This document shows positions 60,435 through 64,000 of a DNA stretch of 64,000 nucleotides, piece by piece. Position numbers and translations under genes: made by a program. The notes under the pieces were generated by a model. It did no database searches. It was not told where the DNA came from and worked only from the letters and a program-made list of their open reading frames with translations. The stretch is from Polytrichum commune. Its lineage: Eukaryota; Streptophyta; Polytrichopsida; Polytrichales; Polytrichaceae. The stretch's first letter is position 1. Every line of letters begins with the position of its first letter. The stretch lies in assembly GCA_950295325.1 (NCBI GenBank), contig OX485804.1:48236001-48300000 (forward strand), read 5' to 3'.

Positions 60435-60720
60435 TGGATGGGGTTGGTATGGAATGTTTTGTTATGGTGGAAATGTTGGCATGGATGATCTTGATTCACA
60501 AAAGCAAGCTTGTGGTTATTTTAGCTCCATCTTGGGCTAGCTTATTGGCTTTGTTATTTCTCACAATGCCTATGCAAGATCTTACTTTGATGATGTGAAT
60601 TGGAAAGCAATGTGTGGCAATTTGGTTGATGATTGCGACAAAGGTAGTTGTTCAAGTGGTGCCACTAAGTTGATGGCAAATTATAGTAGTTTCTTAGTAG
60701 GTAAAGGGTAAATATGGTGT
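60435..60720 (+). pseudogene. Unrecognised coding-like remnant
   Basis: One plus frame reads GYFSSILG, stop, LIGFVISHNAYARSYFDDVN, WKAMCGNLVDDCDKGSC, then LMANYSSFLVGKG with a single internal stop over about 80 codons. The Cys spacing and Gly/Ser content look protein-like rather than random, but I recognise no family. It lies about 290 bp after Harbinger copy 2. Confidence 0.25.
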
Positions 60721-61707
60721 ATGTGTAGATGCATGTGGCAAGGTGTGGTTGTATGTAAAATCACATGTTATGCCCACATAATGTTTTGTCGACCCAAGAT
60801 GAGTGATGTGGTAGAGTTTTGGATAGGGGAGTATACCATGTGACGTGCCACGGGGGATCCGGTAGATTTAACGACGGCTCCATTAGTGACGATGCTTTGG
60901 ATTGAGAGTTTGTGGGAAGTTAGGAAATAGAGGAGGCAGATATATTACATTCCAGATAATGGTACTTGTGAGTTTTGCAGTATAGAATATTTCACAGTCT
61001 ACCAAATTTTGACTCACACCCACTTCAATGAAGTAATTCTCTAATACAAAACCCATAACCCATGACACTTCAAAATCTCAATACCTTTGATTTGGTATTA
61101 CGTATTGTGTAGAAAAACCCACATGAAAAGGATGTTCAATTTAACAAAGAACCCAATTACATATGACTTGACACTACAAAATTCAAACCCAACTTCGGTT
61201 GCAATTATCATGGGTACAGCTTTGGGATGAGTATGGAGGGCCCTCACAATTTTCCACGGCCATGGCTGTTGGCCACAGAGGAAAGTGCCCTAAGTATGTA
61301 GCTGTGATAAGTATGTTTTGTCCTCCACCTATGATGGAGGGGGTGGCTTGCAATAAGTGACGAATTTCTTGGAAAACTCCACCGAGAGCGGAATATATTG
61401 AAACTTGCAAATGAGGGACATGGGAAGCCGTTTTGCAGGGGAAAACGGGGAAGGCCGGAGCCGCCTGGAAATTTACATATACCTTATTTTAAGGGACGCA
61501 AGACAGAAAAAGATGTGTCCCGGGGCCACTTGAGGCTGTGTCCCGAGGTGGTGTCTAGAACCTCGAGAGTCCTCGTAGAGTGTTGTCAGATTGCTCCACT
61601 TTGAAGAGGAAAAAGTAAGACGCCTCGTGCCCCTTTATTCTTGTACTAATAAGTTCGATCTCAAGCTTGAAATGTGTACCGTTCCAACTCCCATGCCAAC
61701 CGATCGC
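60721..61707. other. Non-genic region
   Basis: No gene or element recognised. The stretch 61400-61600 is somewhat GC-richer and open in one plus frame (68 codons), unassigned. Confidence 0.4.
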
Positions 61708-61904
61708 AATTGGTACCTTCAAGTTCTTTCATAAGGTCCGAGATGACCTTAAACTACCGGATGATGGTGGAGAGATACCCAAATCTCAAGGAAGAGGTTG
61801 GCGGTTCGAATCCCAACTGTGAAATCTCCTCTCTACTTGACGGAAAACTTGTCAGGTGGTCAACTGCCTTCTGTGCTTTGGCGTTGGCCTGTCGGCCTTC
61901 TGTC

Positions 61905-61943
<39 letters not shown>

Positions 61944-62008
61944 TCATAAGAAATTGTTACCTTCAAGTTCTTTCATAAGAAATTGTTACCTTCAAGTTCT
62001 TTCATAAG
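61708..62008 (+). repeat. 29-bp tandem repeat split by the SINE
   Basis: Unit TCTTTCATAAG plus AAATTGTTACCTTCAAGT occurs at 61940 and 61969, with a partial unit at 61998 and one more partial unit left of the SINE (61708-61735). Removing the SINE and one target copy restores a continuous array. Confidence 0.85.
61736..61939 (+). mobile_element. SINE, copy with poly(A) tail, 204 bp
   Basis: Flanked by an exact 11-bp duplication TCTTTCATAAG (61725-61735 and 61940-61950). A-box-like TGGTGGAGAGA and a perfect B box GGTTCGAATCC about 38 nt downstream. Ends in 34 A residues (61906-61939). The head (GATGACCTTAAACTACCGG... CTGTGAAATCTCCTC) matches the SINE at 46217-46490. A long intact tail and perfect target duplication point to a recent insertion. 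Confidence 0.9.
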
Positions 62009-62019
62009 CTATGTGGGTG

Positions 62020-62345
62020 TTGTTTGGCTCTTTTTCCATGTTCTCCAACTTTCTACCGATTAGATACACATGACAAAGTGCGTGTTACTCTAGCAAATCT
62101 ATGATGAAACGCATGCAAAAAAACGGAATGAAAATCGGACTTCCCTTGAGTTAGTTATGGTTATCGGAAGTGTTTGCTTGTTGATTTTGTTACTGGATAC
62201 ATAGGTCGTCTCGACCGTGTTCACTTTTGAGTGTGGAATAGTTGTTAATTTTTGAAGACATAGTCCAATATCTTTTAAACATGTGTCTTTATGATGTTTG
62301 CTCTTTGATCCTCACCGAACCGCATACCAATCAAATATAGGTGTT
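62020..62345 (+). repeat. Dispersed repeat (partner at 47306-47650)
   Basis: See the partner entry. Shared blocks include TGATCCTCACCGAACCGCAT versus TGATCCTCACCAAACTACAC and CAATCAAATATAGG. Confidence 0.75.
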
Positions 62346-64000
62346 CAATTAAGAAAAAAAAACCACCTGATTTTTTTTTTTGCTTGAACAAGCACACATC
62401 CACAAAGGGGCCTTTCACTTAAAACCCATCTACCTTTCACGGTTTTTGGGCCCTGTATGGTCACTCTTCTTAACTGGATGTTTATCTATTAGTTATATAT
62501 GGCAAGGCTTGCAAGTAAGAATGGGCATCCAAAAGACGAGTGTCACCATGTCATGAGAGTAGACCATGTGCTCAGATATAGACATTGTTTAGGTTATATG
62601 ATTATTACAATTGTAAGGCTCTATGTGTTTGGTACTTAAAGAGTATGAGAATGTTATACTCAATTTAGTTATCTTTAAAGTTCTGCATCTCGACCTTGAT
62701 GATGAAACTAATAATGGATTTAAAATGGTAATCAACGCGATTTACATTTGCTAACTAAATGAGACAATTTATGAAACGATTTAATGACCACAATGTATTA
62801 GAGTATGGAAACGCCAACAATAGATCCATCCACATTTATTATGTATATATCTTGTATCAAGTCAGATGTATGCAAACATAGTCAAACTAATAAAAGCATT
62901 GCACTCTTTAACTCATGGTTTAGATGACTTGGCATTGATGCAATGTGATTAATAGCAAATAGATATAGATGTTGGCTTGGGAAAGGTGTGTGTGGAGAGA
63001 GACTGGTGCTCCGCTAAAAAATGTGGTGTCATAAAATATAGGCTCCTATTCAATGTCGCAAGTAACAAAATAAAAAGTATTGAATTATTTTAAGGTATTG
63101 GAAATCCGATTTGAGAATAACATTCACCAATATACGCGAAGGGTGCCATGAATATACACATTATTTCATAGTCTTTTGTTGGCACAAATTGAAAATTCAG
63201 TTGCAGGAGAGGAACCAAAATACACATTATTTCGTAGTCACCATGAATATACCCTTCAATCCCATGTGGTTTATATGTCAACAAGGGATTGACCCTCTTG
63301 ACGTGTGTTGACTCCTAGTAGAGCAATATATCCCAAACAAGCATGTTAGACCTTTAATAAGCCACAGTTCAAGTAATTGGCTTTCATCTTTTTGGGGGGT
63401 TGAACAATATGGTCATCCCACTAGAAAACTTAACATTTAAGGTAGATGGGCCTCGAATGCCCCCCCCCCCTCCCCGACTAGCTCACTCCTCCTAAGATAT
63501 GAAACACACGATTAGTGCCATATGGTTAGCAAATCTAGTTCAAGAAGTGGTCATATATCGAAATGCTTTGAGCACCTAGTCCAATCTTTGTCTAAACACA
63601 TATTTTTTTAAGTACCCATTGTTGGAACCGCATCTAACCACATGCCATTCAAACATAGGTTCCCAATTATACAAGCAAAGAAGAATTGACCCTCAATTTG
63701 TCACTAGAACTAGGAGCTCATCCCAATTCTCACCTTAACCTTGTCAAGATCGGTTTTAGACAAAAAGCTCTAAAGGGGGAAGGTATAGATGACAAGAGCA
63801 AGACACACATCAATTAAATCATAATTTAATCCATTGGGTAGAGCCTTACATGATTAACACCTTTTTCTTTTTCTTTTTCTTTTGGGGGGGGGGGTAATTG
63901 TTTTTTGGAGGGAATTTTGAGGCTTTTGTTTTAGGTATTTATCTAAGACTATGTCCTAAATGAGACCGGTAATTGTAATGTGCCAAATGAAGGACTTTTG
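62346..64000. other. Non-genic region with repeat fragments
   Basis: 63179-63220 matches 48119-48160 (TGGCACAAATTGAAAATTCA). Near 63600-63680 there is another relative of the 47.3-kb repeat (CATTCAAACATAGGTTCCCAA). A C run is at 63461-63471 and a G run at 63885-63893. No gene recognised. Confidence 0.4.

Overview
This window is nuclear DNA of a land plant. The evidence is an intron-rich gene for an EDM2-type PHD-finger protein (a family known from land plants), GT-AG introns, an AT-rich background, and many plant-type mobile elements. The sequence does not settle the lineage. A Stowaway-like end, PIF/Harbinger elements with 3-bp target duplications and a copia remnant are all present, but no species-level marker is recognisable.

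Region by region. (1) About 490-11530, minus strand: one apparently intact EDM2-like gene. I could chain 18 coding exons with all splice phases matching, from an acceptor at 10460 to a stop at 490. This gives about 1,360-1,370 residues, plus a tentative extra 5' exon at 11192-11530. The order is an N-terminal extension with a 21-residue repeat, the EDM2 N-domain, a PHD/zinc cluster, a linker, a methyltransferase-like domain and a proline-rich tail. Its introns carry two copies of one foldback MITE, copies of an intron-borne repeat and a dispersed repeat. (2) 11531-13925: GC-richer promoter region containing a diverged duplication of about 330 bp, then a satellite-like array with a monomer of about 137 bp. 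(3) 13926-24750: mostly non-genic DNA with a 24-bp minisatellite, an Ulp1-type protease remnant, a 49-bp tandem repeat, a purine tract, a zinc-finger remnant and a small foldback duplication. (4) 24788-28015, minus strand: a PDCD2/TSR4-like gene that keeps its exon-intron layout but has in-frame stops and frameshifts, so a decayed non-processed pseudogene. (5) 28016-64000: transposon-dominated DNA. It holds a 220-bp palindrome, a copia pol fragment, a pogo-like miniature element with perfect 17-bp TIRs, an element containing a miRNA-like hairpin, a Tc1-like (DD34E-spaced) transposase pseudogene, two SINEs sharing a Pol III head but ending in different tails, a tandem array of about 340-bp units, a 5.8-kb pogo-like element with nested insertions, two PIF/Harbinger-type copies and several dispersed repeats.

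Only the EDM2-like gene looks functional. In Arabidopsis, EDM2 controls transcript processing of genes that carry repeats in their introns. Here the EDM2 gene itself carries such repeats, which is the most suggestive biological link in the window. No operon-like or defence-island organisation was seen.
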